A stretch of 64,000 bases of DNA. Origin: Hyphomicrobiales bacterium (GTDB taxonomy: Bacteria > Pseudomonadota > Alphaproteobacteria > Rhizobiales > Rhizobiaceae). The translations under genes and the position numbers were made by a program. The notes under the pieces were generated by a model. That model was not told where the DNA came from. It was given only the letters and a program-made list of their open reading frames with translations, and made no database searches. Positions 35,589 through 43,320 of the stretch are shown in pieces (the first letter of the stretch is position 1; every line of letters begins with the position of its first letter). The stretch is from positions 62,001-126,000 of the forward strand of contig UCMW01000008.1 of NCBI GenBank assembly GCA_900473745.1, given 5' to 3'.

Positions 35589-36380
35589 TCAGACCACCAG
35601 TCTGCGATAGAAGTGCCAAGTGGCGTGGCCGAGGATCGGCACGATCACGATCAGCCCGACCAGCAGTGTCGCCATGCCGATGGCGAGCAGACCGGCGACC
35701 ATCAGGCCCCAGACGGCGACCGGCACCGGATTGGCGAGGCTTGCGCGCACCGACGTGCCGACGGCGGAGGCCGCACCACAATCACGGTCCAGCAACATCG
35801 GGAAAGCAACGAGACTGATCACCAGCGCGATCAGCGCCAGTACGAAACCGATGCCATTGCTCCAGAACAGGAAGGCCCAGGCGTTCGGATGATCGAAGAC
35901 CCCGCTGGCGAAGGCAAAGACACCCGGCGCCGGGTAATCACCGATCATGGAAAGGTAAAGTCCGCGCGACACGACCAGCCACACCATGAAGAGTGTCACG
36001 AGATAGGCACTCATCATCAGGAGAGACGGCAGAGACGGGGACTTGCGGAGGCTGAGGACATCAGACCAGTTAGCCGGCTGCCCGAGTTCACGCCGGCGGC
36101 TGATCTCCATCAGGCCGAGCGCCAGAAGCGGCCCCAGCAGGGCAAAGCCCGTTAGCAACGGATAGACCATAGGCAGGAGTTCGACACCGGCGCTCCAGCC
36201 GATCATCATCGCACCGGCGATCGGATAGATGAGCGCCACAAAGGCGTAGTGCGAAGGCTTTTCGCGAAAATCCTCATAGCCCTCGCGTAGCGCCGCAAAG
36301 ACGTCCGACACCGCGATATGGCGCACTGCGGGCCGTTCGATAGTGCCGGCGGCACTGGTCATGACATGAAACGTCGACAT
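35589..36380 (-). CDS. DUF2189 polytopic membrane protein
   Basis: A 263-residue protein with a short soluble N-terminus (RHIAVSDVFAALREGYEDFREKPSHYAF, typical of DUF2189) and about six membrane helices with LLGPLLALGLMEISRRRELG between them. Function unknown; relatives are annotated as predicted integral membrane proteins, sometimes near cytochrome oxidase genes. The start ATG 36380 is set by AGGAGG nine bases upstream; an in-frame TTG at 36401 lacks this. Confidence 0.75.
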   Translation of the reverse strand: MSTFHVMTSAAGTIERPAVRHIAVSDVFAALREGYEDFREKPSHYAFVALIYPIAGAMMIGWSAGVELLPMVYPLLTGFALLGPLLALGLMEISRRRELGQPANWSDVLSLRKSPSLPSLLMMSAYLVTLFMVWLVVSRGLYLSMIGDYPAPGVFAFASGVFDHPNAWAFLFWSNGIGFVLALIALVISLVAFPMLLDRDCGAASAVGTSVRASLANPVPVAVWGLMVAGLLAIGMATLLVGLIVIVPILGHATWHFYRRLVV

Positions 36381-36765
36381 TCTCACTTCCTCCTCAAGCA
36401 TACGGGGTCTGTAGGCTGCAAAGTGAAATGCGGAACGGCATCGGGGCCACAGCGGGTCGCGACATCGCGCCGTCTGTATTGTCCAGGCAACGAGACAAGA
36501 TCGATGCGCCGGACATCTGCATAAGCAGTTAGTTTATCAGCTAATATCCTGATTGTCGCGCAAAACGAGCGCACGAAGCCGTGAAACGCGTTCCGGCAGG
36601 ATTTGCCAGAAGGCTGACAGGCCGACCCAAGCCATATGGATTTGCCCGCTTGAACTCGGGACGGACTACACCGACCCGAATGCGTCCAGCTTTCCGCGTC
36701 GAAAATTCCGTGTCAGGGGGCCAGCAAATCTTGACGTCGCCCCGGCGGAACAGCAGATAGGGGCC
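36381..36765. other. 385-base intergenic region, no gene seen
   Basis: The region separates divergent genes. It should hold both promoters. An AT-rich patch around 36528-36556 includes ATCAG and CTGAT arms (36536-36540 and 36549-36553), a possible small dyad. Open frames running through here into the hydrolase gene lack an SD and do not look coding. Confidence 0.4.
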
Positions 36766-37314
36766 ATGAAAGTCTCTGAAGCAGAAATCCTGATCGTCCC
36801 GGGTTACACCAACTCCGGACCAGACCACTGGCAGACCCGTTGGGAGCAGAAGCTCTCGACGGCAAGGCGTGTCGAGCAGGCCGAATGGTCAAAGCCGGTT
36901 CGCGAGGACTGGATCGCGCGTGTCGCGGAAGAGGTGAACGCGTCTACGAAGCCGGTTGTCCTGGTGGGTCACTCGCTCGGTGTTCCCGCAATCGTGCATG
37001 CGATCCCCGAAATGAAGCAGCGAGTGGCCGGGGCATTTCTGGTTGCACCGCCGGATGTGGCCAATCCAGAGATCCGCCCGAAGCACCTGATGACCTTCGG
37101 GCCTTATCCCCGCCTGCCCCTCCCATTCCCCTCTATCATGATTGCCAGCCGCAACGACCCTTTCGGCGAATACGCGCACGCCGAAGACATCGCCAATGCC
37201 TGGGGCGCATTCCTGATCGATGCGGGTGAATCCGGCCATATCAACGCCGAATCCGGGCACGGCCCCTGGCCCGAAGGCACGATGGTCTTCGCCCAGTTCC
37301 TCAGCCGTCTCTGA
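36766..37314 (+). CDS. RBBP9/YdeN-family serine hydrolase
   Basis: A 182-residue alpha/beta hydrolase of the RBBP9/YdeN family: opening ILIVPGYTNSGPDHWQTRWE, nucleophile elbow VLVGHSLGVPAIVH (Ser about 70), acid region ASRNDPFG and a late His in GHINAESGHG. Substrates of this small family are mostly unknown. The ATG at 36766 matches the family N-terminus; the SD (AGGGG) is rather close. No neighbour indicates a pathway. Confidence 0.85.
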   Translation: MKVSEAEILIVPGYTNSGPDHWQTRWEQKLSTARRVEQAEWSKPVREDWIARVAEEVNASTKPVVLVGHSLGVPAIVHAIPEMKQRVAGAFLVAPPDVANPEIRPKHLMTFGPYPRLPLPFPSIMIASRNDPFGEYAHAEDIANAWGAFLIDAGESGHINAESGHGPWPEGTMVFAQFLSRL

Positions 37315-37453
37315 CCCGACACCCCAGAATGCCTTGACCTGATTGGACTGGTGCCTGCTGCGCCGTTCCGACGCCTTCCGGTTGCGCCCCTTAAAGCCTT
37401 CTTAAGGCGCCTCTCATAGACTGACTCTGCCAAACTCAGTCCGGAGCCCGACA

Positions 37454-39967
37454 TTGCGTCCAGACGTTGCCGTACATGCTGCACCGCCATGGGGTGGCGG
37501 CATCGACATTGCCACCCTTCCCTCGCCCGCAGCCTGGGTCAACCCGGATGGATTCGTCGTGACGCTGAACCCTGCGATGCGCGAGTTTTTCGACGTTGAA
37601 CCGGGACGGCCATTCTCGGACGGGTTGCGCCCTGACGATGTCGGCCCCTTCGCTCTCGCATTGAAGCTACTGACACTGGGGAAACCCTCGGCATCCGTGG
37701 AAATACAGTCTGGCGGAGACCGCAAAGCCTCCTTCATCGCCTCGCTGGCGCGACCGGAGCCGAATGACGCGGGCAGCGCAATCCTTCTGCAACTGATCGA
37801 AATCACACAATTGCGGCAGAGCTTCGATGCGCTTGCCGAGCGCGAGAGCCGCTGGAACCATGCCCTGGTCGGCTCGGCTTCGGGCGTCTGGGACCAGCGC
37901 AACAACGGTGAAATGTATTATTCGGAAGTCTGGCGGTCGATCCGCGGACTGGGGCCGGACGACCCGATCGCGCAGAACTTGGAGGAGTGGCTCGAACTCG
38001 TCCATCCTCAGGACCGCGACCGCGTGCTGCATTCGATCGAACGCCAGAACGCAGGTGATCCAAATTACACCACTTTCCAGTACCGCGAACGGCACAAGGA
38101 CGGCCACTACGTCTGGATCGAATGCCGCGGCGCCTGCGTCGAACGTGACGATAACGGCCAGCCTACGCGCATCGTTGGGACGGACACAGACGTAACGGCC
38201 CGAAAGGCGCAGGAAGAGTGGCTCGAAGGCCTGTCACGACGCCTGAAGCTTGCTGTCGACATCTCGCGCATCGGCATTTTCGAAACCGATTTCGACGCAG
38301 GCGTCAGCGAATGGGACGACCGCATGCGGGAGATCTTCGAGGTCCCCTTCGACGAGGACGTGCGCGTCGGCGATTTCTGGGAACGGAAGCTGCATCCCGA
38401 CGACCGTGAGCGGACCCTCGCCTATGTCGAGGCGAAGATCGCGGAACTCAAACCCTTCACCGACAACTACCGCATCATCGCCAGCGATGGCAGCACCCGA
38501 TACATTCGCGCAAACAGCCTACCCTATGTCGACCATGACAGGCATCTGAAGATGATCGGCGTCAACTGGGACGTGACCGAGGACCAGCGCCTGCGGCAGG
38601 AACTGGAATGCCAGAAGGCACTGGCCGAAGCGCGCAATGCCGAGCTCGACCAGATCCGCATAGACGCCGAATATTCCGCCCTTCACGACTACCTGACAGC
38701 GCTGCCTAACCGCCGCTACCTCGAGGCGCGCCTCGATGAACTCAGGAAGACGTCGAATGAGCGCAGCCGCGGCATCGCCGTGCTGCATATCGATCTGGAC
38801 CGGTTCAAGCAGATCAACGACACGCTCGGCCATGGCGCCGGTGACGCGATGCTCAAGCATGCGGCGCGGATTCTGCGCGACAACATCCGCCCGACGGATT
38901 TCGCGGCCCGCATTGGCGGCGACGAATTTGTGGTCATCCTCGACTATGACGGAAAGGACGAAGTTCTGTCCTCGGTCGCTGACCGCATCATCGGCGAAAT
39001 GCGGCAACCCGTCTGGCACAACGGCCAGGAATGCCGCTTCGGCGCAAGTATCGGCATCGCCTATTCCGACAATCGCAGTGCCGATCCCCGGGCATTGCTG
39101 CAAAATGCCGATATCGCTCTCTACAACGCCAAGAACCAGGGGCGAAACCGTCACGAATTCTACACCCAATCGAGCCGCAGACTGCTTGCCGACGCGCGAC
39201 GGCTGTCGAGCGAGCTTCTGCGTGCGCTGGACAATGACGAGATCATTCCCTTCTACCAGCTGCAATTCGATGCGAAGACACGACAGATCACGGGCGCGGA
39301 ATGCCTGGCCCGCTGGCGCCATCCGACCCAGGGCATTCTCGGACCGGATCGCTTTCTGGCCGCTGCCGAGGAATGCGGCGTGCTCGCCCAGATCGACGGG
39401 ATCATTCTCGAAAAGGCCCTGGCAGACGTCGCCATCTGGCGGCAAGAAGGGCTCGACCTCCCGAAGATCTCGGTCAATGTCTCGGCGCGACGCCTGAAGG
39501 ATCCGAATCTCGCAAGCGGGCTTGCCGCACTCGACATCAAGCCCGGCACGGTCTCCTTCGAACTGCTGGAAAGCGTCTTCCTCGACCGGCAGGATGCGGC
39601 CGTGATGTCAAACCTAGAGACGCTGCGCCGGTTGTCCATCGATATCGAGATCGATGATTTCGGCACGGGCCACGCCTCGATCGTCGGCCTGCTGAACCTG
39701 AAGCCGAGCACGCTGAAGATCGATCGCCAGTTGATCGAGAACGTCCCGAAGAGCCAGGAACAACGCATTTTGGTCATGTCGATCATTCAGATCGCGCGAT
39801 CGCTCAAGATCAAGGTGACCGCCGAGGGCGTCGAAACGGAAGAACACGCGCGCATCTTGAAGCGCCTTGGCTGCGACGTTCTGCAGGGCTATGGCCTTGC
39901 CCGCCCGCTCGATGCGTCTGCGACCGCCGATCTGCTGCGCGCGCGCAAAAAAGCCGCCCTGACCTGA
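37454..39967 (+). CDS. PAS-GGDEF-EAL cyclic-di-GMP signalling protein
   Basis: An 837-residue soluble protein starting with TTG (GGAG nine bases upstream). Domains: a degenerate PAS at about 20-118, PAS/PAC at about 130-252, a second PAS/PAC at about 262-380, GGDEF at about 405-565 and EAL at about 585-830. The cyclase motif is intact (GGDEF 488-492) with an inhibitory RxxD site (Arg479-Asp482). The EAL signature is ECL (616-618), but Asn675, the FELLES glutamates, DDFGTG (734-739), Lys755, EGVE and Gln811 are all present, so both activities are possible. It probably senses a small ligand or redox state through PAS. Confidence 0.92.
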   Translation: MRPDVAVHAAPPWGGGIDIATLPSPAAWVNPDGFVVTLNPAMREFFDVEPGRPFSDGLRPDDVGPFALALKLLTLGKPSASVEIQSGGDRKASFIASLARPEPNDAGSAILLQLIEITQLRQSFDALAERESRWNHALVGSASGVWDQRNNGEMYYSEVWRSIRGLGPDDPIAQNLEEWLELVHPQDRDRVLHSIERQNAGDPNYTTFQYRERHKDGHYVWIECRGACVERDDNGQPTRIVGTDTDVTARKAQEEWLEGLSRRLKLAVDISRIGIFETDFDAGVSEWDDRMREIFEVPFDEDVRVGDFWERKLHPDDRERTLAYVEAKIAELKPFTDNYRIIASDGSTRYIRANSLPYVDHDRHLKMIGVNWDVTEDQRLRQELECQKALAEARNAELDQIRIDAEYSALHDYLTALPNRRYLEARLDELRKTSNERSRGIAVLHIDLDRFKQINDTLGHGAGDAMLKHAARILRDNIRPTDFAARIGGDEFVVILDYDGKDEVLSSVADRIIGEMRQPVWHNGQECRFGASIGIAYSDNRSADPRALLQNADIALYNAKNQGRNRHEFYTQSSRRLLADARRLSSELLRALDNDEIIPFYQLQFDAKTRQITGAECLARWRHPTQGILGPDRFLAAAEECGVLAQIDGIILEKALADVAIWRQEGLDLPKISVNVSARRLKDPNLASGLAALDIKPGTVSFELLESVFLDRQDAAVMSNLETLRRLSIDIEIDDFGTGHASIVGLLNLKPSTLKIDRQLIENVPKSQEQRILVMSIIQIARSLKIKVTAEGVETEEHARILKRLGCDVLQGYGLARPLDASATADLLRARKKAALT

Positions 39968-39980
39968 AGTCGGGCGGCTT
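39947..39980 (-). terminator. Intrinsic terminator of the zeta-subunit gene, inside the EAL gene's 3' end
   Basis: On the minus strand AAGCCGCCC (39980-39972) and GGGCGGCTT (39959-39951) form a 9-base stem followed by TTTTTT (through 39947). This is a textbook rho-independent terminator for the minus-strand gene ending at 39999. Half of it lies within the last codons of the convergent GGDEF-EAL gene, so the Lys-Lys-Ala-Ala end of that protein is partly dictated by it. Confidence 0.8.
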
Positions 39981-39998
39981 CAAACATCAGATCGAGGC

Positions 39999-40313
39999 TC
40001 AGCTGTTCTGGATCTGCTCGATGGCCTGACCGAGGAATTCGATCATCTTCGCACGCAGTTCTTCGTCGGCAATCGACACACCTCCAGCGGTCAGGTCACC
40101 CATGACCTTGCGGACCACGTCCTCGTCGCCGGCTTCCTCGAAATCGGAAGCGACCACTTCCTTGGCATAGGCGTCCGGATCGGCCTTGCCGAGCAGGCCG
40201 GCTGCCCAGAGACCGAGAAGCTTGTTCCGGCGCGCTTCGGCCTTGAAGCGCAGCTCCTGATCATGGGCGAACTTGTTTTCAAAGGCCTTTTCGCGATCAC
40301 TGATGCCGCTCAT
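39999..40313 (-). CDS. DUF1476 protein, F1-ATPase zeta-subunit homologue
   Basis: A 104-residue helical protein with the DUF1476 opening SDREKAFENKFAHDQELRFKAEARRNKLLGLWAA. In Paracoccus this family is the zeta subunit that inhibits the F1Fo-ATP synthase; in other alphaproteobacteria inhibition is weaker. The N-terminal inhibitory helix is conserved here. ATG 40313 has GGGAG at SD distance. It is divergent from purC across 243 bases, where a GAAAAC/GTTTTC dyad (40461-40476) is the only structure I see. Confidence 0.85.
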   Translation of the reverse strand: MSGISDREKAFENKFAHDQELRFKAEARRNKLLGLWAAGLLGKADPDAYAKEVVASDFEEAGDEDVVRKVMGDLTAGGVSIADEELRAKMIEFLGQAIEQIQNS

Positions 40314-40556
40314 ATCGATCTCCCGTTTTGTGCCGTCATTGTGCGGTTTGGTTTCCCCATTAATCAAAAGGGAGTACAAAGTGCAATGCAAACTTCCGCG
40401 ATTCTGGGTCACCCGCCCGCAACGCGACGTTTTGGCAGGAAGGGGTGATCTCCGCATTGTGAAAACGCAGGTTTTCCGTTAAGGGACCGCTTCAAAGACC
40501 GATCCACTGCGTCCGCGCTTCAAGCGCCGGGATGCCAACAACAGAGAAAACCACCC

Positions 40557-41321
40557 ATGAACCGTCGCCGCCGCGTTTACGAGGGCAAGGCAAAGATCCT
40601 CTATGAGGGTCCCGAGCCCGGCACGCTGATCCAGTTCTTCAAGGACGATGCAACGGCATTCAACAAGAAGAAGCATGAAGTCATCGACGGGAAAGGCGTT
40701 CTGAACAACCGCATCTCCGAATACGTCTTCACGCATCTGAACAAGATCGGCATTCCGACCCATTTCATCCGCCGCATGAACATGCGCGAGCAGCTGATCA
40801 AGGAAGTCGAGATCATCCCGCTCGAGATCGTCGTGCGCAATGTCGCCGCAGGCTCGCTCTCGACCCGCCTCGGCATCGAGGAAGGCGTCGTCCTGCCGCG
40901 CTCGATCATCGAATTCTATTACAAGTCCGACGCCCTGAACGATCCGATGGTTTCGGAAGAGCACATCACCGCCTTCGGCTGGGCGAACCCGGCAGAGCTC
41001 GACGACATCATGGCGCTCGCCATCCGCGTCAATGACTTCCTCTCGGGCCTCTTCCTCGGCATCGGCATCCAGCTCGTCGACTTCAAGATCGAATGCGGCC
41101 GCCTCTACGAAGGCGACATGATGCGCATCATCCTCGCCGACGAGATTTCGCCGGACAGCTGCCGCCTCTGGGACATCGAGACCCGCGAGAAGCTCGACAA
41201 GGACCGCTTCCGTCAGGATCTGGGCGGGCTTCTCGAAGCCTATCAGGAAGTGGCCCGTCGTCTCGGCATCATGAATGAAAACGAACCGGTGCGCGGCACT
41301 GGCCCGGTTCTCGTCAAGTAA
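40557..41321 (+). CDS. purC: SAICAR synthetase
   Basis: A 254-residue phosphoribosylaminoimidazole-succinocarboxamide synthase. Visible hallmarks: [13 protein letters not shown] at the N-terminus, [10 protein letters not shown], the conserved [16 protein letters not shown] block and [10 protein letters not shown] followed by [15 protein letters not shown]. It joins CAIR and aspartate with ATP. It leads the purC-purS-orf-purQ run; purS follows 18 bases later. The SD is weak. Confidence 0.95.
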   Translation: MNRRRRVYEGKAKILYEGPEPGTLIQFFKDDATAFNKKKHEVIDGKGVLNNRISEYVFTHLNKIGIPTHFIRRMNMREQLIKEVEIIPLEIVVRNVAAGSLSTRLGIEEGVVLPRSIIEFYYKSDALNDPMVSEEHITAFGWANPAELDDIMALAIRVNDFLSGLFLGIGIQLVDFKIECGRLYEGDMMRIILADEISPDSCRLWDIETREKLDKDRFRQDLGGLLEAYQEVARRLGIMNENEPVRGTGPVLVK

Positions 41322-41339
41322 GCTTTGGAGAAGAGATCA

Positions 41340-41582
41340 GTGATCAAGGCACGTGTCACCGTCACCCTGAAGAACGGCGTTCTGGACCCTCAGGGCAAGG
41401 CCATCGAAGGTGCGCTCGGCGCACTCGGCTTCGACGGCGTCGGCCAGGTCCGCCAGGGCAAGGTGTTCGACCTCGAAGTCGAAGGTTCCGACAAGGCAAA
41501 GGCCGAATCGGACATCAAGGCCATGTGCGAAAAGCTCCTCGCCAACACGGTTATCGAGAATTATACTATCTCCATCGCCTGA
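41340..41582 (+). CDS. purS: FGAM synthase subunit PurS
   Basis: An 80-residue PurS protein starting with GTG 41340 (GGAG upstream), so that it reads (M)IKARVTVTLKNGVLDPQGKAIEGAL, split here, the conserved PurS opening. PurS dimers bridge PurQ and PurL and help channel ammonia in the three-protein FGAM synthase. The frame extends five codons upstream without a better start. purQ lies one gene downstream. Confidence 0.93.
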   Translation: MIKARVTVTLKNGVLDPQGKAIEGALGALGFDGVGQVRQGKVFDLEVEGSDKAKAESDIKAMCEKLLANTVIENYTISIA

Positions 41583-41601
41583 GGGTTGAAGGAGACACGC
41601 G

Positions 41602-41859
41602 ATGGCTGAAGTGACCAGCGAATTGATGTTCGAACTCTTGAAGCGAGTTCACGCCGACATAGCGGACATCAAACTGGGCCAACGAGAGCTGAAAGCGGAC
41701 ATGAATGCGATGCGCGGCACCTTGGTGTCGGTGCATCAGGACATTCATAACATCCATACGACGCTTGCTCGTCATGAGACGCGTTTGGATCGGATCGAAA
41801 ATCGCCTGGAGCTACGGGAGTTCCAGGAAGCCCAAGCAAGGTTTGAGCCACAGCCATGA
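41602..41859 (+). CDS. Small coiled-coil protein inserted between purS and purQ
   Basis: An 85-residue soluble protein made almost wholly of heptad-like helix ([19 protein letters not shown], then [22 protein letters not shown] and [12 protein letters not shown], each read separately). No enzyme motif. It sits 19 bases after purS and overlaps purQ by four bases in ATGA, so it is translated within the purine transcript. It resembles small coiled-coil proteins often found beside other rhizobial genes. It may help complex assembly or be an unrelated passenger; function unknown. Confidence 0.7.
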   Translation: MAEVTSELMFELLKRVHADIADIKLGQRELKADMNAMRGTLVSVHQDIHNIHTTLARHETRLDRIENRLELREFQEAQARFEPQP

Positions 41860-42527
41860 AATCAGCCGTCGTCCAGCTCCCAGGCCTCAACCGTGACCGC
41901 GACATGATCGCGGCCCTCACCAAGATCTCCGGCCATGCGCCCGTCACGATCTGGCAGACCGAGACTGACATTCCCGATGTCGACCTGATCGTCATCCCCG
42001 GAGGCTTCTCCTATGGCGACTATCTGCGTTGCGGCGCGATCGCCGCACGCATGCCCGTCATGCAGGCGATCAAGGAAAAGGCCGAAAAGGGCGTGAAGGT
42101 CATCGGCGTCTGCAACGGCTTCCAGATCCTCGTCGAGGCCGGCATGCTGCCGGGCGCCCTGATGCGCAACCAGTCGCTCAAGTTCGTCTGCAAGGAAATC
42201 AAGCTGCAAGTTGTCAACGCCGAAACCGACTTCACCCGCGCCTATGCCAAGGGCCAGATCATCCGCTGCCCGGTCGCTCACCACGACGGCAACTACTTCG
42301 CCGACGCCGAAACGCTGAAGACGATCGAGGGCAATGGCCAGGTGGTGTTCCGCTATGCCGACGGCACCAATCCAAACGGCTCGATGAACGACATCGCCGG
42401 CGTCATCAACGCACGCGGCAACGTTCTCGGCATGATGCCGCATCCGGAAAACCTGATCGAGGCAGCCCACGGTGGCAATGACGGTCGCGGCATCTTCGCT
42501 TCGGCACTCGACGTCATCGCGGCCTGA
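41856..42527 (+). CDS. purQ: FGAM synthase glutaminase subunit PurQ
   Basis: A 223-residue class I glutamine amidotransferase. Nucleophile Cys86 lies in [11 protein letters not shown]; the His/Glu pair is in MMPHPENL near the C-terminus; [15 protein letters not shown] is at 47-61. It releases ammonia for PurL, so separate PurS, PurQ and PurL form the complete enzyme. Start overlaps the coiled-coil gene by four bases. Confidence 0.96.
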   Translation: MKSAVVQLPGLNRDRDMIAALTKISGHAPVTIWQTETDIPDVDLIVIPGGFSYGDYLRCGAIAARMPVMQAIKEKAEKGVKVIGVCNGFQILVEAGMLPGALMRNQSLKFVCKEIKLQVVNAETDFTRAYAKGQIIRCPVAHHDGNYFADAETLKTIEGNGQVVFRYADGTNPNGSMNDIAGVINARGNVLGMMPHPENLIEAAHGGNDGRGIFASALDVIAA

Positions 42528-42588
42528 AGTAAGCTTCGCTTAACCACAGACCTTTAAGGGAAGGCGGCAGTCAGCCGAAAGATCGCCC

Positions 42589-42975
42589 ATGCGCCGTTTC
42601 GCCTTCTCCGTCATTCTCCTTGCAGCAACGGGCCTCACCGCCTGCAAGCCCGAGGCTCCAAGGCCCGCAGCACGTGGACAATCCGCGCTCGACATCATGG
42701 AAAAGGTGGCGGTCGCTGCGAACCGCTGCTGGTTCAAGTCCGGAGACGCCGCTTTCCGGACCTACCAGCTTTCCCCTGAACTGAGCTCCTTCTCCGGTCG
42801 TCCACGCATCCTCCTGGTTCGCAAGGGATCCCGCGACGACCGCCCGGTACTCGTGGTTCAGGCCGAGGGGACGCCCCCTCGTCTCGACGCGTTCGGCCCC
42901 CTGCTGAACGAAGCTGTCGCGTCACGGATCCGCCAGGACGTCGTCCGCTGGGCGAATGGCAGGAACGACTGCTGA
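42589..42975 (+). CDS. Small lipoprotein of unknown function
   Basis: A 128-residue protein with a lipoprotein signal peptide: MRRFAFSVILLAATGLTAC with lipobox LTAC, Cys19 being the acylation site, and Lys at +2. The mature domain has RCWFKSGDAAF and a C-terminal Cys. No family recognised. Its stop codon abuts, tail to tail, the stop of the DUF1127 gene with no spacer. Confidence 0.7.
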   Translation: MRRFAFSVILLAATGLTACKPEAPRPAARGQSALDIMEKVAVAANRCWFKSGDAAFRTYQLSPELSSFSGRPRILLVRKGSRDDRPVLVVQAEGTPPRLDAFGPLLNEAVASRIRQDVVRWANGRNDC

Positions 42976-43236
42976 TCAGAACGGCGGCTGGTAGGACCGC
43001 TCGACCAGCAGCAGACGCGACTTCCTGATTTCACGCTCGGCTACATCAGGCGACAGGCCAACATCCCGCAACTGATCTTCGGTCAATTGTGAGAGATGGA
43101 CGCGTGTCGTCCGCCGCCGCCGCCATAGCGCCAACGCCCTTCCCGCAGCCTGAATAGTCGCAGCCAGCCACGCCAATCTTGGCGGTTGAACCGGGGCAAC
43201 CACGGCCTTCGAACCGATTGTCTCTATTGTCACCAT
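42976..43236 (-). CDS. DUF1127 (YjiS-like) small protein
   Basis: An 86-residue protein whose second half is a DUF1127 domain: LWRRRRTTRVHLSQLTEDQLRDVGLSP, read in two parts, an Arg-rich helix then the QLxDxGL motif. DUF1127 proteins in Agrobacterium bind RNA and affect phosphate and carbon metabolism. ATG 43236 is preferred (GGGAA nine bases upstream) because an upstream ATG at 43275 falls in a predicted -10 element. It diverges from a MocR-type regulator and shares its operator. Confidence 0.8.
   Translation of the reverse strand: MVTIETIGSKAVVAPVQPPRLAWLAATIQAAGRALALWRRRRTTRVHLSQLTEDQLRDVGLSPDVAEREIRKSRLLLVERSYQPPF
43226..43236. promoter_or_regulatory. Extra TTGTCA operator half-site at the DUF1127 start
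   Basis: ATTGTCACCAT at 43226-43236 is the exact reverse complement of the ATGGTGACAAT arm at 43292-43302. It lies across the DUF1127 start codon, where a bound regulator could block transcription of that gene. Confidence 0.4.
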
Positions 43237-43280
43237 AACGAAAATTCCCAATGTCAATCCCAGTGATGACAGCATATGAA

Positions 43281-43309
43281 TTGACTCCCAGATGGTGACA
43301 ATCTATAGA
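43281..43309 (+). promoter_or_regulatory. Strong sigma-70 promoter for the MocR-type regulator
   Basis: TTGACT (43281-43286), an exact 17-base spacer and TATAGA (43304-43309). Transcription would begin near 43316, only about three bases before the ATG at 43319, predicting a leaderless or nearly leaderless mRNA; no SD precedes that ATG. On the other strand TTGTCA with a 17-base spacer and CATATG could serve the DUF1127 gene. Confidence 0.65.
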
Positions 43310-43320
43310 ATTGTCATCAT
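43292..43320. promoter_or_regulatory. Palindromic operator shared by DUF1127 and MocR genes
   Basis: ATGGTGACAAT (43292-43302) and ATTGTCATCAT (43310-43320) are inverted with one mismatch and a seven-base spacer centred on the -10 element. TGACAA at 43320-43325 adds a third half-site in inverted order. A GntR-family protein bound here would cover both divergent promoters, giving autoregulation. Confidence 0.6.

Noticed and set aside
42976-43275. DUF1127 start at ATG 43275
   Set aside because: This ATG falls in the predicted minus-strand -10 element; ATG 43236 has a better ribosome site and leaves a normal leader.
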